From Cerrena zonata (Eukaryota; Basidiomycota; Agaricomycetes; Polyporales; Cerrenaceae), in the NCBI GenBank assembly GCA_038087015.1, contig JASBNA010000005.1, positions 992,001 through 1,056,000 on the forward strand: DNA of 64,000 nt, written 5' to 3'. The notes beneath the pieces are model-generated. The model was given only the letters and a program-made list of their open reading frames with translations, did not search any database and was not told the origin of the DNA. The position numbers and the translations under genes were made by a program. Shown here piece after piece: positions 51,408-63,046 of this stretch; the stretch's first letter is position 1; each line of letters begins with the position of its first letter.

Positions 51408-53776
51408 AGCGAGTAAAGTGTAGGAGACGATGACGTTGTGTGTTGCAGGGTGTCTGTGTCGTTACAAGTTTGGAACGCACCACAGACCGATGATGTCACC
51501 GTCTACCTATATAGTTAGATACTAGATAATGGGGTGGGTAATAGCTATATCATATATGATATCTACAGTACAGAGGTTAGATTAATAGTAATAGTAGAAA
51601 CGTTATGTAGTAAAATTCGACATACTGAGAAGGCCATTGTGAATGAGTCATTCTCGCAGAGCTTGGAGGTAGTAGATGATATTCTTCATAGGGTTCCAAG
51701 AATAGAGAAAGTCTAAAATACTTGAAGTGGTTAGACACGCCGTCGCATGCGTACCTACCTACGCGTTGTAAAGATGCAATCGTCAGTATTTAATGTTTCG
51801 ATATTGAATATCGAATATTCGGGTTAAAACGACAAGATAACTGCCAATGGTAGCGTTGATCGATGATCTATGTAGATTGATTGATAAGATAACCACCGTT
51901 GAGGCGGTGACTCAGACTCAGATCCACTGCGACGAAATCGTCAGATGTCTTCTCCGAGTCCTGCCAGTGGCTAGAGGCTGTAACACCCAGATTCGAATGT
52001 CAATTTTAAGGTCTAACCCTTCTGGAACATGGATTTTCTGCCGAGACGTCGAATGTGAACAACTTACACAGCTATACTTATCTGTATTAAAGGAGTCATG
52101 TCATTCAGCCATGTGAACAGTGGATTTGGTATCGCCTCCGGTCCCTAGAAGCAAAAATAGAGTGTACACAAGTACATACGCTACAGCGACCTATGTCACG
52201 GAGACTTAGGCGCGGATATTTTGAACTGCCAGTCGATACAGACCCAATGACCCATGAATATCTCCTGTACTCTTTACTAAGTAGAACAATTCCATTACGA
52301 TACCTAATCATTTCCCAACTTAGGGCATATAACTTGAATGTACAATATGGTACCTAGTACTTCATGTTTATGGTTGAACAAATAAAGTTCCTTGTCAAGA
52401 GCGCTGAATTGAATACTTGAGGCTATACACTCTAACGTTAACCAATTTGTAAAAGCGGTATAGCTAAGTAGGAAACTACATATAATAAACCTATATCAAG
52501 AACTTAAGGTGCCTACGATCTAAATTTAGGTACTTACTCTTCTAAACTTAGCGGCCTCAGGCCTCAAGCTCAAGCTTCATGCTACATTCTTGTTGATTGA
52601 CTCTCTCAGGCCTGGTCAAGAACTGTCAGCCTGCGAGCCACTTGAGTCAAAGACTTCAGAACTCGAGCACGGCATGATGATTTTGACTCGGAACTTCAAG
52701 ATCAAGATCATCTGTAGTGATCCGACGGCCACAGCGCCTTTGGCAGGTCCCGTCACTTAACACCGCAATTCCACTTAGTCTAACTACCCCGGTAAGTATA
52801 TTAATTCAAGTTTCAACGGTGGTACTCGGTTGGTGTATTCGGACTCATTCTTTCATAATCCCTGATACGGTCACACTAATCGCCGCGCAAAATCATGATC
52901 TGCCGATTGTACTAGGCTGCTCCTCGAGGCTACTAGTACTGGTACTTAGTATTCTTCGATTCGCCTTCCTCTAGTAAGGCACTGTGACAGTCTCGACACC
53001 TACTACTCCTCAGGGTTCTAGATTTCTCTGTTGATGCGACCTTCTTCCTCCTCGTCGTAATTATCGCGCTTGTCGGACTCTAGGATCTAGGCACCATCCC
53101 TTAGGCTATCGATCGCTTCTGCGACTTTGTCGGCCGTGGCTAGTTTTGTCAACTTTTGTGGTGTCCCTGCTTTCTGGTAAACCAGAATTCGACATAGCAA
53201 TGCTATGACATTAGTCCCTATGGAGCGTAGATCTGGGATGTAGACAATAGTAATTTTGGCCCTCCCCTCTCTAACTAGAAGAAAAGAGCTTGATCGACAA
53301 GGTGTCGTCCTTCAAATTGACAATTACGCGATCAATGTAGCTCTCCAGCGTAGGATCCCGACGTAAGAACCACGTAGTGAGACTACAATGGCGCTTCGCG
53401 TGGAATATGACATGACGATAATATTAGTAGAATCATCGTGCTCTGTATTCGCAGGAGTAATCGCAAACACCTAGTCTCCGTTGCTGACTATAGAGCGACG
53501 ACTTGATGACAGTCGATCAATGATGTGCTATATAGCAAACACCACAAAATTTCCGGATTAGGTACGATATTTCCTCATTTGGACCAGGTGTGGTAACCGA
53601 TGTGAATTGAAGGAGGTCTTTGCAAGATATTATATAACACGGGTTCGAAGTCGTAGTACAACAAGGAATCAACGATAAAAGCACAAACGTAACAAGACAG
53701 TCAATAGTACAACTACGCATACAACAGCTACAGTTTCAAGATGAATTGAAAGATACATTTTACACCTTGACCAGAG
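51408..53776. other. Gene-poor stretch, possibly degraded repeat DNA
   Basis: About 2.4 kb with short open frames only (for example 51847-52116, 89 codons, unrecognised). Parts of 52550-53500 contain patchy protein-like phrases in changing frames, such as KVAEAIDSL on the minus strand near 53100, as in old transposon relics, but no element can be named. The left end is the promoter side of the phosphatase gene. Confidence 0.4.
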
Positions 53777-55554
53777 TCAGTTCTGCATCATGGTGACGAA
53801 AGGCGTGGTGGGAGTCTTCCCATTAGGGCTGGCAACAACTTGAATTCCGACCTAAAACGCATTTTTTTCAGAATCATATGATTGAACACAAAAACTAATC
53901 AAGGGCATACCCCGATATGATTCAAAAATCTATTGATGTGTTCCTCTCTTGAGGGTTCGTTTACTGGACGAGACGTTGCGTTGGAATCTTTTGGGTTCGT
54001 CATGGATATTCCAGCATGATGAACGGGAACCAATCCGTAATCTTCCATGAGGGTACGCGTCTCATGAGGAGACAATCTCATCAAGCTCGTTAAGTCTTTC
54101 GGGAACAAGGGTGAGGGAGTCGGATCGGCGAAATCGGTGATGATAGTTGGTAGTATGGGTTTCCCGCTGCTTGTCTCTGTCGAATCCCGCTGGCCGCTAG
54201 CGTCGGTGTGAGGGCCCATGTTTACATTTTGCGTCCCTGTCTGAATCTGGCTCGGAGTTGTTGAAGGCTTGGACCCGACACCTTTTTGCTTGTCTAACCG
54301 AGTGTTAGCTAAGGTCGTTGGTTTTTTGTCCTTGGCATCTTTCCCTCCACTTGAAGCCGAGCCATCCACGGCTGTGTCGGATTGTGGACCACCGGCGGTT
54401 ACAGGCCCGGCGGTGGGTGAACACGGAGTCCCGAAGGGCCTCAATAGAGGTTTCAGAGGTTCGTTCAGAGAACTAGAGCGCATTAGAGCATTGTGTCTTC
54501 TAGCTTCACTGAGAACAAACAGTATCAATTTCAGGAATGAGATCAAATAAGCGTGGAGCTCACGAATTATGCAGATTCGTCTGAACTTCTATCAGTTTTT
54601 TTTTGTACACAGAAACCTGGTTACGTTGTTCCTGTGTGATCTGGATTCGTAGCTATAAATGACGTGAGTAGATAAATGACAAAATGAAAAGGGCATAGGG
54701 TTAGCCTCATGTCGAAAAAATGTGATACTAGGGATTCATACCTCCTTACGAACGCGTTCGGCGATCTCTCGCTGAACGATTTCGCGAACGATGCCGGAAA
54801 TGGAATTTTGAATCTTGAGTTTGACAGACTGGTCTGAAATCGTCTGTAGCATATTTTCCTTGACGTCTTGCATTCGATTTTCCTGAGCTTTGTAGTGATC
54901 ATCTATTTCTTTCTGAGCGGCCGCAATCTAAACCCCCGCCAAGATTTAATACCGAGTGACCAGTCAAATCAGCCTACAAGACATGCGCAGCAAGACAACT
55001 CACTTGCTTCCTTGCATCGATTGCGGGACCAAGCTCGGCGATTTTCTTGGTCTGGGCACCCAGAACATCGAACGTAACATTCATGGTGCTGAACGCACGT
55101 TTCATTGCATCAAGCAGCTCATCCACTGCCGCTAAATCCCTTGCAGTAGAGGGATCAGGGGCTTTGGAAGAGACGGCTTGCGTATCATTTCGCTGCGTAG
55201 TCTGTTCAGGATTCAAGGAAACGTGCTCGGATTCACCACCACTACGTTGCGATGAAGGGTCGGGCTGTTTAGTCTGGACTATATCAGCTTCCAGCTCCCA
55301 ATTATCCACATGATATTGCGTACCTCAGCCTGAGTCTTCTCAGTGTTGATATCTTCAACGTCTAGACGATCGGAAGGAGAAACAACATGATAGGCAGATT
55401 CTGGTGCCGGATGGATAGTAGAAAAGTTACCAGTTATCTCATTAGGTGTATCTAGCGTGGATGGTTCTTGATCCTTGAGGAGTTTCTTGTTTTGCCCCGT
55501 GGTCTGAGTTTTCTTGGGCCCTCCATTTTGGGGGTTGTTTCTTTTAGGACCCAT
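53777..55554 (-). CDS. Coiled-coil protein of unknown function
   Basis: Start MGPKRNNPQNGGPKKTQTTG. A basic, polar N-terminus is followed by a Ser/Gln-rich region and a helical core (ARDLAAVDELLDAMKRAFS, IAAAQKEIDDHYKAQENRMQ, ISGIVREIVQREIAERVRKE, LRIQITQEQRNQVSVYKKKL) that should form a coiled coil. A disordered Ser/Pro/Thr-rich stretch follows, then a short ordered piece (RLSPHETRTLMEDYG). The last exon, after an intron near 53850-53910, ends KTPTTPFVTMMQN. At 55319-55322 the frame shifts without a usable intron: inserting one base gives AEVTQYHVDNWELEADIV, so a missing base is likely. I recognise no family; this is probably a basidiomycete-restricted structural protein. Confidence 0.65.
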
Positions 55555-56526
55555 AATCCTAAGATAAGGTGTTGAATATGAAGTAAAGTTAATGAAAGGA
55601 GCCCGCAGAAGAGTGGAGTTCTAGGAATGAAAACTGGCGAGATGGAGGACGATATCAACGAGACCCACAAGATATAGAGCGGCTGCCTGTGGGCTGGGGA
55701 CATGTGCGAAACACGAGTCCGTACACATTATGATCCACCTGTTGGTCACTCCCTGCGTTTTTAGTCAAAAAACGCAACAATAGCTTCTATTTCAGGATTG
55801 GTTACCTAACAGCACCTCGGATATCTGCCTTTGCGTGGTACCAACCTTCCTGTTTCAGTAGTTGGATGTACAAGACGTGAAGACGACTCCGATGAGTCCG
55901 ATCTATACTCCAGTCCATGTTCGATGACCTGGGCGTAAGTCCCTTCAATATCTGTTATCGGCATATGATTCCAGTTGAATCCCCCAGTACATCCTAGAAC
56001 TTATCACTGGCACCCTGCGATGCTAGACGTAGCGAGCTCGCACCGCAATTACGAGTACGTTAGTACATGTCCATGTCAATCCTCGTATTCGTAGCAGAAC
56101 AAAAGGGTTGTCCGTTGGTATCGGTATGTGTCATGTGAACGACCATCAACAGGTATTGAACAATGCGGAATCATGTAGTTAGTTATAAAAGGTCCATTAT
56201 GAGATTTCTTTGTCCAACGGTCAAAGGAATGATTGTCAAGACAACGTCAATTAATGGGTGTGGCATTCTTCTGATATAGCACGCTGTGTCAAGGAGGCTC
56301 TTCTTGTTGAGGGTCAAAGGTTGAAAGGTTTGGCTGTGAAACAGCATGTGTCATTTCGGAGGCGCGTTTGTCCGAGTCTGAGTGCAGTGGCAATCCACTC
56401 AAAACTCTCCAACCTGTGCCAGTGCCACTATAGACGCTGGAAATTTCTGTATTTATACCGTCCACCCAATTGACCCAATGTTTTCCTCATTCACATTCTC
56501 ATCTTCATTCACGTTCAAGTTTTACT
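55555..56526. promoter_or_regulatory. Divergent intergenic region
   Basis: About 970 bases between outward-facing genes. A TATA-like TATTTATA at about 56451-56458 lies some 70 bases before the ATG at 56527. Nothing else is clear. Confidence 0.4.
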
Positions 56527-57158
56527 ATGGGACGCACCACCCTCTTCAAAACACCACACCCACCAATTGCCAGTTCATCACGCTCACCTAAACCTAAACC
56601 TAAATCCAATATGTCTCCCGACATTATAACCTTCCGCTGGAACGACAAGATGGTATACGTGCCACCTCCAGCCTCACATCAGGTTCGTCTAGCACAAGTC
56701 ATTATTCTTCTTCTCTGTTCATGAACACCATTCTTCAGGAGGCGGTAGACCAGGCCAAGGAAGAGTTCGCTGAGGAGTTAGCAGGTTTCGACGACCAACA
56801 GTTCTGCTTCACTGTGGCAGTAACGATTGGGGAGGAGAAAGAGAAACAGACTGTTAACATCAGCCAGAGGGCATGGGAGACACTTATGCCTCGTCTGAAA
56901 CAATACGAGATAGTCAACATCAGCATTCGCCCTCTGGTCGTAGTTCATCCCTCCGAGGACGCGCCCCCGCCACAGTACGCGTTTGGTGACGAGAAAGACG
57001 GACAGTCACTGTCTCGCCAGCCTTCCCCAGCACGTCTGGATACATCGTCTGCGTCTGGATCGCGGTCGCAAACATCTTCAAGACCAGGCTCGCCAAACAT
57101 GCGATCTCGGGCTATGGGTTGGATCGAGAGGCGTATCGGTAACAATAACGACGCCTGA
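56527..57158 (+). CDS. Small hypothetical protein, two exons, about 190 residues
   Basis: Exon 1 (56527-56682) encodes MGRTTLFKTPHPPIASSSRS and, after a run of Lys-Pro repeats, MSPDIITFRWNDKMVYVPPP. An intron at 56683-56738 joins SHQ to EAVDQAKEEFAEELAGFDD. The middle has a beta-rich pattern (QFCFTVAVTIGEEKEKQTVN, YEIVNISIRPLVVV) that suggests a small folded domain, and the tail is Ser/Arg-rich with a possible amphipathic end (AMGWIERRIGN). An internal Met 29 codons later could be the true start. The protein has no signal peptide. I recognise no family, but the clean splice and compact fold-like core support a real gene. Confidence 0.65.
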
Positions 57159-57539
57159 GGAGACAATGGATTTTGTAGACATACCCATCCACGTAATACC
57201 CTGCTGGGCACGTTGACAATTGACCCTGTAATATTGCATAATAATTGATACTCCATTTCATGGGATTTCTGGTACGGATTTGTGTGCCTGCGCACAATGA
57301 AAAAGTCGATGGCGCTAAATGGAGGAGTATGCGCAGGTATCTAGACCCACCGCTCCACAACATGAAGGAACTTAGTAAATGTGATTGGCCTGCCCCATAC
57401 TAGTTTTTGTGATGATCAATGAATATCTTCATCGATCATATCAACGGTCGCGGAACATAATCATACACCTTTAAAAGTTTCAGCATAATCATTCAAATAT
57501 AGTATGCCAAGTACGTTGAACTCACAAAGACAAAGACGC
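57159..57539. other. Intergenic region between convergent genes
   Basis: About 380 bases holding the 3' ends of two genes that face each other. No other feature is visible. Confidence 0.5.
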
Positions 57540-59108
57540 CTATGTACGACTATGTCGTAGTAATGCTTTACTTCGGAAAGTAGCGTTGTACTGCAACAGG
57601 TTATTGATGTCTCGTACCCAGTCGTCCTCTTTTCCGGGACCGACACCTTCTCGACTTTCATCTGGATCCGCGATAGACGAACGGTTAATACAAGGAATTG
57701 GGTACAGGGAAGCCTGCACTGTCACGGACTCCCCTGGACTCAGGACATGCGATACCTGTCCATCCATGGATAACGCAGCCGAGGCACGGCTCCTGTCTCC
57801 GATCTGACCGAGTCGATGAGCACGCATCATTATAAGATCCACAAGAATAATCCGTACCCTCAATGTAATTGATGATGATGACGGGAACACCAAGGGTCTA
57901 AAAGAGAGACTTCGAGGACAGATAGGTGTTAGGACAATAGCACTCAATCCAGGGTGAACAATAGGTCCACCGGCAGACAGGGAGTATGCCGTTGACCCTG
58001 TTGGAGTTGCGACAATCAGTCCGTCCGACTACAGAGTGATAAATAAGTGTTCTAAGGATGAAAGAAAAACAACGTATCACATACTACTGCTTCTGTCAGA
58101 TGTTGGCCGTCTACAAATACATCGATAGTATTTAGATGGGGACTCGACCCACGATGTAGCGCGACTTCATTCATAACTTGCCATTCTATGAAGCGGAGCA
58201 TTCAACCATGCTTCGTTACAATGTATTGAGGCGCAGAATTGGCATACGTTGACCGACCTTCGTTCTTCTTCCCGATAGTTTCACCGTCCTTGTCTTGGAA
58301 CGTGCATGAAAGCCGCATTCGATGCAAGACCATAGCCTTGCCTTCGAAGGCACTATCGATAGCCTTGCCGAAATCGTCTATGTCTGTGACAATAGGAATA
58401 AACGTGGATGTGACATTAGGAAATATTTCCGATGCTTACGGAAGGGTAGTAGGAAACCCAAGGTACCCATAGAGAAGCTCAACACGGGTGGAACTGCCCC
58501 CACTTTGAACAATGACGAGGCATGCAGTATTGTTCCATCGCCACCCAGAGTCACGACGAGGTCAATTTTATCCGAGTCAGGACCTGTTGTTATGACTTAG
58601 AATGAGTAGTTTGATACGAATTAGACAAGACATACCAGGACGCCACACTTTCGTTCCTTCTGGAATGTCCGGTCTATCCTCGTGGTAAACTGTGACGTCT
58701 GGGTATCTTGAGCGAACATATCTAACAATAGAACATCAGAATGAGCACTAGTTCATTGATCCAAGAAAAGTAGACTTACTCAAGAAGCGCCTGGATAGCA
58801 TCTACGACTGGTTTCGTCCGTAGTTTGTTGACGAGCAACAAAGACTGCGGTTTTCTTGGAAACTTGGCTTGTCTTTATGTTCATAAGATAACCAGAAGAC
58901 AGGTGACACAAGAGTAGACATACGTGCTAAAACGATGATGTGATGATGCTGTTTTGTTTTGAGGAGTCTGAGGCGTAAACGATCGAGTATTCCGACATGC
59001 CGCTGAAAACCACGCAGACACGGCCGGGGTGGCAGAACTAAACTGTCTTATTGGTGCACGATATGTTCTTGTCTTGATACGAGATGCAGACTGCAGAAGA
59101 GACAACAT
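57540..59108 (-). CDS. NAD/NADH kinase, probably mitochondrial
   Basis: Phosphorylates NAD(H) to NADP(H). The N-terminus [20 protein letters not shown] is Arg/Ser-rich without acidic residues, like a mitochondrial presequence, so this may be the POS5-type enzyme. After introns come [20 protein letters not shown], the ATP-binding [17 protein letters not shown] (about 58510-58590), [20 protein letters not shown] across an intron, [13 protein letters not shown] (restored by a 72-nt intron), and the NAD-binding [20 protein letters not shown] (about 57960-58020). The C-terminal region ISITLRV then runs into a longer tail with SMDGQ and ends LLRHSRT. The order and spacing are complete for the family. 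No frame break was seen. Confidence 0.9.
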
Positions 59109-59497
59109 TATTGAACAGAGATGTTCGGACGTTTTGGACGTCTGGCGTTTGGTTTGTGGTCCTTAACCGTAAATAACTTTGTCAGGTTGTACAAAGTTCG
59201 ACGAGAATGTGATATTGGCTGCGTTCTGCCCTAAATAGGCTGCAGTTCAGCCAGAAGGTGGTAAGTTACCTCTGCAGCCCACGGCACGTAGTAGAATCAT
59301 GAATGAGAGGCTCAGTTTGAGCCACGACGTAATTGTGATCGGTGGTCGTAAAAGGCAAGTATCCAAGTTCACACACCCTCAAATCAAATTCGGCGAATAC
59401 TCATAAAAGTAATAACCACGGATACATTTCATCGTGCTTCTACGCTACATGATATAATAGATGTGTAAACACATAAATAGGCCTACAGCAATTCAAC
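59109..59497. other. Intergenic region
   Basis: About 390 bases upstream of the NAD kinase and downstream of the Asteroid gene (both minus strand). No gene or RNA is recognisable. Confidence 0.45.
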
Positions 59498-62105
59498 TTA
59501 TGCATCCACATCTCCAAGTAAACCAAACATTCCACCGCTAACTGCTCCCTTGCGTTGTTTACCAACTGGCGTGGTAGGAGCACTAGCAACGGAATTCTTA
59601 GCAGCCCGTTTCTTCTTACCCATTTGTTCTGCAAACGCTTGCTCCAAGCCTTGCATGGAAGCTTCCCAAAGGGCGGGTTGGACACTCTTCGGAGGAACAG
59701 GTATCATCCCTGTAAGATATGAATGGAACCGTGTTCCTGAGAAACGCAATACTGGGGATGGGAATCGTTCCGAGAGTAAAAGTAGCTGACTGAATCGTTC
59801 GATGGCATCAAATGAGCTTGACAATTGGGCTACTAGTTGAACGCTGCGATTTTCGATAGGCGGACCTTCATCGTCGGTGTAGAATGGGGTATTAACGGAG
59901 AAAGATGCTAGGAAGGCCTGCGCCTCGGACTTGGTCCATCGTTCCTTGATTCGCTCTTTGCTTCCGCTGGCTTCCTGGGCGCGAGCATCTAATCGTGATA
60001 CCACCCAGCGCAATGCTAGCCACAACCAGGGTATCCTCTGGAGATAGATTTCTGACTGCAGGGGACGTCTGATTGCAAAAATTGCAGGAATAACGTCACC
60101 CGATCTTCTTCGGAAGTGAGTTGAATAGGGAGATCGCCACGGCGATTGAGGCTATAGCTTGTAAGCAACTCTGTCAAGGAGGGCACTGGCACCTTTTCAT
60201 TAGCCAACCGTACCCCTCGTCTGAGGTACTCTTCAACGACTTTGGGTTTAGAAGCGTGGGAACGCTGTGGAAGGGACGATACCGACGCTGGGGGCTCAGT
60301 AGCCATTTCGTCATCCGAATCTGCAGGTGTATCTAGTTCCTGCAAAGCACCACGCAAGGGTGCGAGGTAGTCTTCATCAGATTCCTCCACCACATCAATG
60401 AGTTCATCTTCGTCATCTTCGTCATCCTCTTCCTCTTCTGCGGGCTGCTCCGGCAAACCAAGCCCGTCATCCATCAAAGCATAACAAAATTCCTGTATCG
60501 GTCTAGCAAAACTCGCACTTGCGGTCTCGATATCGGGATTTTCCAATGTCTGGCGGTACCAGAAAGTTCCCGTGTTCATGACATCTAATAAACGAGGAGC
60601 CAGCCTCCCTGCGCGGTAGGCGGAGATATAGAGAGTGCGGACATCATCCTTGTACTTTTGCATTCGAGGGCTATCGTGGGAATGTGGAGATGAACCCGTC
60701 AGGATTGGCGGTGAGAGATAACGGAATAAAGGGCAGGTGTCATCGTCATGTAAGGCGCAAACCGATGACGCCCATAAACCCTGTATACCGGGCAGGGTAC
60801 CTTCATGCCGTGGAATTGCATATTGGAGGGTTGCTTCCACAATGCGGTCCATGATGCGTTCTCGCTGGCCCGAAGCCATCGTGTCCGCAGAACGTACCAG
60901 TAGCACAGAGACAGCACGTTCAATTAATTGCATGACACTGCTAACTTGAAGTTTATGCTTCCCCTTCGCAGATGGAGTTAGAGCCTGTGTAAGAATATCA
61001 TGAAGCGTGTTCGCAACACGAGTAATCCGCTGAGACAGTGTAAGTTGACGTTCGAAGAACAACCATTGGAGATTGCGTTCCTGAGAGGTAGTAGGAGACG
61101 AAGAATCCTTGCTGCCGGTAAAATCATTCCCCACTAGAGCGCCCATTAGAGGGAGCAGAGCAACAGGGATACGAAGATGAGAAGCAACAGCTTCTGGCGA
61201 GTATACCGAGACAGAGAGCCGGATGTCGTCGGTTTCTTCAGGTGGTATAATTCCAATGCCCAATGTCGGTTTCTGAGCAAGCGCTTTCTTCTTCGTCTTA
61301 GAATTGACTACCGTTTGAAATCCACCGTCATCGCCTGCAGGACCCTGCACCTCTTCGATCTGGTTAAGTGCCGTCCATACCATTTCACTCATCGGCACAT
61401 AGCCTTTGTAGCCTTCCGCATTCAGCACGACAAAATCAGAGTCCTGGCCAACTGCGTATCCTCCGAGGCGACCTGCAAGCTCGACAGTGTATGGATCGCC
61501 TTCTTCATCTGCGAAATGAAGCTCTAGTCTCGATTTGTCTTCTAAAGACTCTATAATCGACTTTAAGGACTCCACACATGCGGCATATGCACGAGGAGGG
61601 AGAATCGCGATTTCATGTAGAAAACGAGGTCTTGAACGTGCCACTGCGGATGTGACGAAAAATAGCTTGGAGCCTTGAATGGAGTTCTTCGTGATACGGG
61701 ATATCAATGTAGGGAACTTGATGGAGGGATAGGGTCCTAAAAGGCCGGGTTAACGAAAGTAAAGTATAAATCTTTGATCATTCGGGACGCACCATCGAAA
61801 ACAAAATAGACTCGTAAGCCGACGCTAATCCAAGCTCGGACTGTGAGTTCTATCAAGCGAGAGAGCTCCCGATATTCGCCACCGTAAACCCAGGGAAGAT
61901 TTGACAGTCCGTGAACCTCGTAAATGAATCTTTAGTTGAGATGTAAGCCTTCTAGAATGTGCCTGAACAATAAGACTCACGACCAACCATCGATCACAAA
62001 AGGTATGTTAGAGCTTGAAGATAATCCTTCATTTTGGAAGTAGAGAGATCTTGCAATCACTGCTCGATTTTCGCGGAGGTATGTTGTAAGACCATGAACA
62101 CCCAT
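59498..62105 (-). CDS. Asteroid-type XPG/FEN-fold protein
   Basis: A member of the Asteroid branch of the FEN/XPG nuclease fold; activity is unproven in fungi. The N-terminus MGVHGLTTYLRENRAVIARS is the XPG-N motif. Next come IPFVIDGWSFIYEVHGLSNL across an intron, WISVGLRVYFVFDG, RFLHEIAILPPRAYAACVES, and the XPG-I part AGRLGGYAVGQDSDFVVLNA (the DSDF acidic pair). The C-terminal half is helical, with an acidic stretch (EEEEDDEDDEDELIDVVEES) and a final EQMGKKKRAAKNS... tail ending FGLLGDVDA. Between 60016 and 60064 the frame changes. Two one-base slips, one in CCCC (60061-60064) and one near 60018, give DVPAVRNLSPEDTLVVA-ALRWVV; alternatively a 41-nt intron (60016-60056) bridges it. I favour errors, because the slipped reading is protein-like. 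Confidence 0.8.
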
Positions 62106-62225
62106 TCGAAGTTAGACGATTTTATGTAAACTTTATTCGGAAGAACGGTGTGAAGAAAGTCGTAGTTCAGGTCTAATTCAGAGTGAAGGTAACAAACATG
62201 AGAGCAAAACAAAACAATTAAGAAA

Positions 62226-62318
62226 TGACACGAGCGAGATTCGAACTCGCGCCCTTTCGGACTGGATATACTCGACTGAGCCTGATTCCAGCGCCTTAGA
62301 CCACTCGGCCATCGTGCC
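62226..62318 (-). tRNA. tRNA-Leu(CAG), intron-containing
   Basis: On the minus strand the acceptor strands GGCACGA and TCGTGTC pair (one G-U), the discriminator is A, and the D arm starts TGGCCGAGTGGTC (A box). The anticodon stem CTGGA/TCCAG encloses anticodon CAG (62282-62284) followed by G and a 13-base intron (62268-62280). A short variable arm CC-GAAA-GG and a perfect T arm GCGAG-TTCGAAT-CTCGC (B box) complete it. The long variable arm and CAG anticodon indicate leucine. The trailing TTTCTT on the minus strand is a weak pol III stop. Confidence 0.85.
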
Positions 62319-63046
62319 AACAGTGTATATTTGGAGTATATGATCCAGTAGTGAGCTAGTTCTGAATCTACTAATGCGAGAGGGGCAATGCTTCCACGGA
62401 CGAGCCATTGTAAGGTTTAATTTGGCTGTACAGTGTACAATCCTTTCGTCTTCGAATTACTATGTATACGCCTACATAATGCAGAAGTTCATGTCCTTGG
62501 ACAGTGACTGCGTGCCAGTGAGCGCCACGGCGTTACGGTAGCGGTATGTTTTCAAGTTGGTTTGCGACCACATAGTCCAACTATTCATACTCATGGCCTG
62601 GGAATTGAATACTGAACGTTGAACGTTGCCAGTGAACGTCGGGGCTTCACAAGCAGTTATTTTATGAGTAAGTAATTACTTCCGTTGACTGTCACCTGTA
62701 AAGCATCACCGTGAAACGCGAGAGCGGCTCGCGTAGGGATCTCTCACTGGCAATAAACAACCATACAAAGGAGATCACAAAAGTAATCCACATCATGGCG
62801 GCTCCGTGTGTATGGGACTGGATGTGCTCCTAAAGGGGATATTATCTGGCCCTGGAACTGATTCTAATCGCACTGTATGCCCTTTTAGGATCATATAAAA
62901 GTCCTGATTGACCAAGCCCGAACTGAAGGGTCCACAATCTGCCCAAGTCAAGTTGTATAGTAGTGGATTGTGTTCCAATATCAACAACCGTACGTATCTG
63001 ACTAATATGCACATTTATGACCTAAATTGTGTACGTGTATAGGCGT
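62319..63046. promoter_or_regulatory. Upstream region of second F-box copy
   Basis: From about 62685 this matches, inverted, the promoter of the first F-box gene (38680-39005), including a palindrome at 62717-62733. The part before 62685 is unrelated and shows nothing recognisable. The duplication edge therefore lies near 62684. Confidence 0.55.

Noticed and set aside
55047..55313. Plus-strand open frame of 88 codons
   Set aside because: Antisense shadow of the coiled-coil gene.
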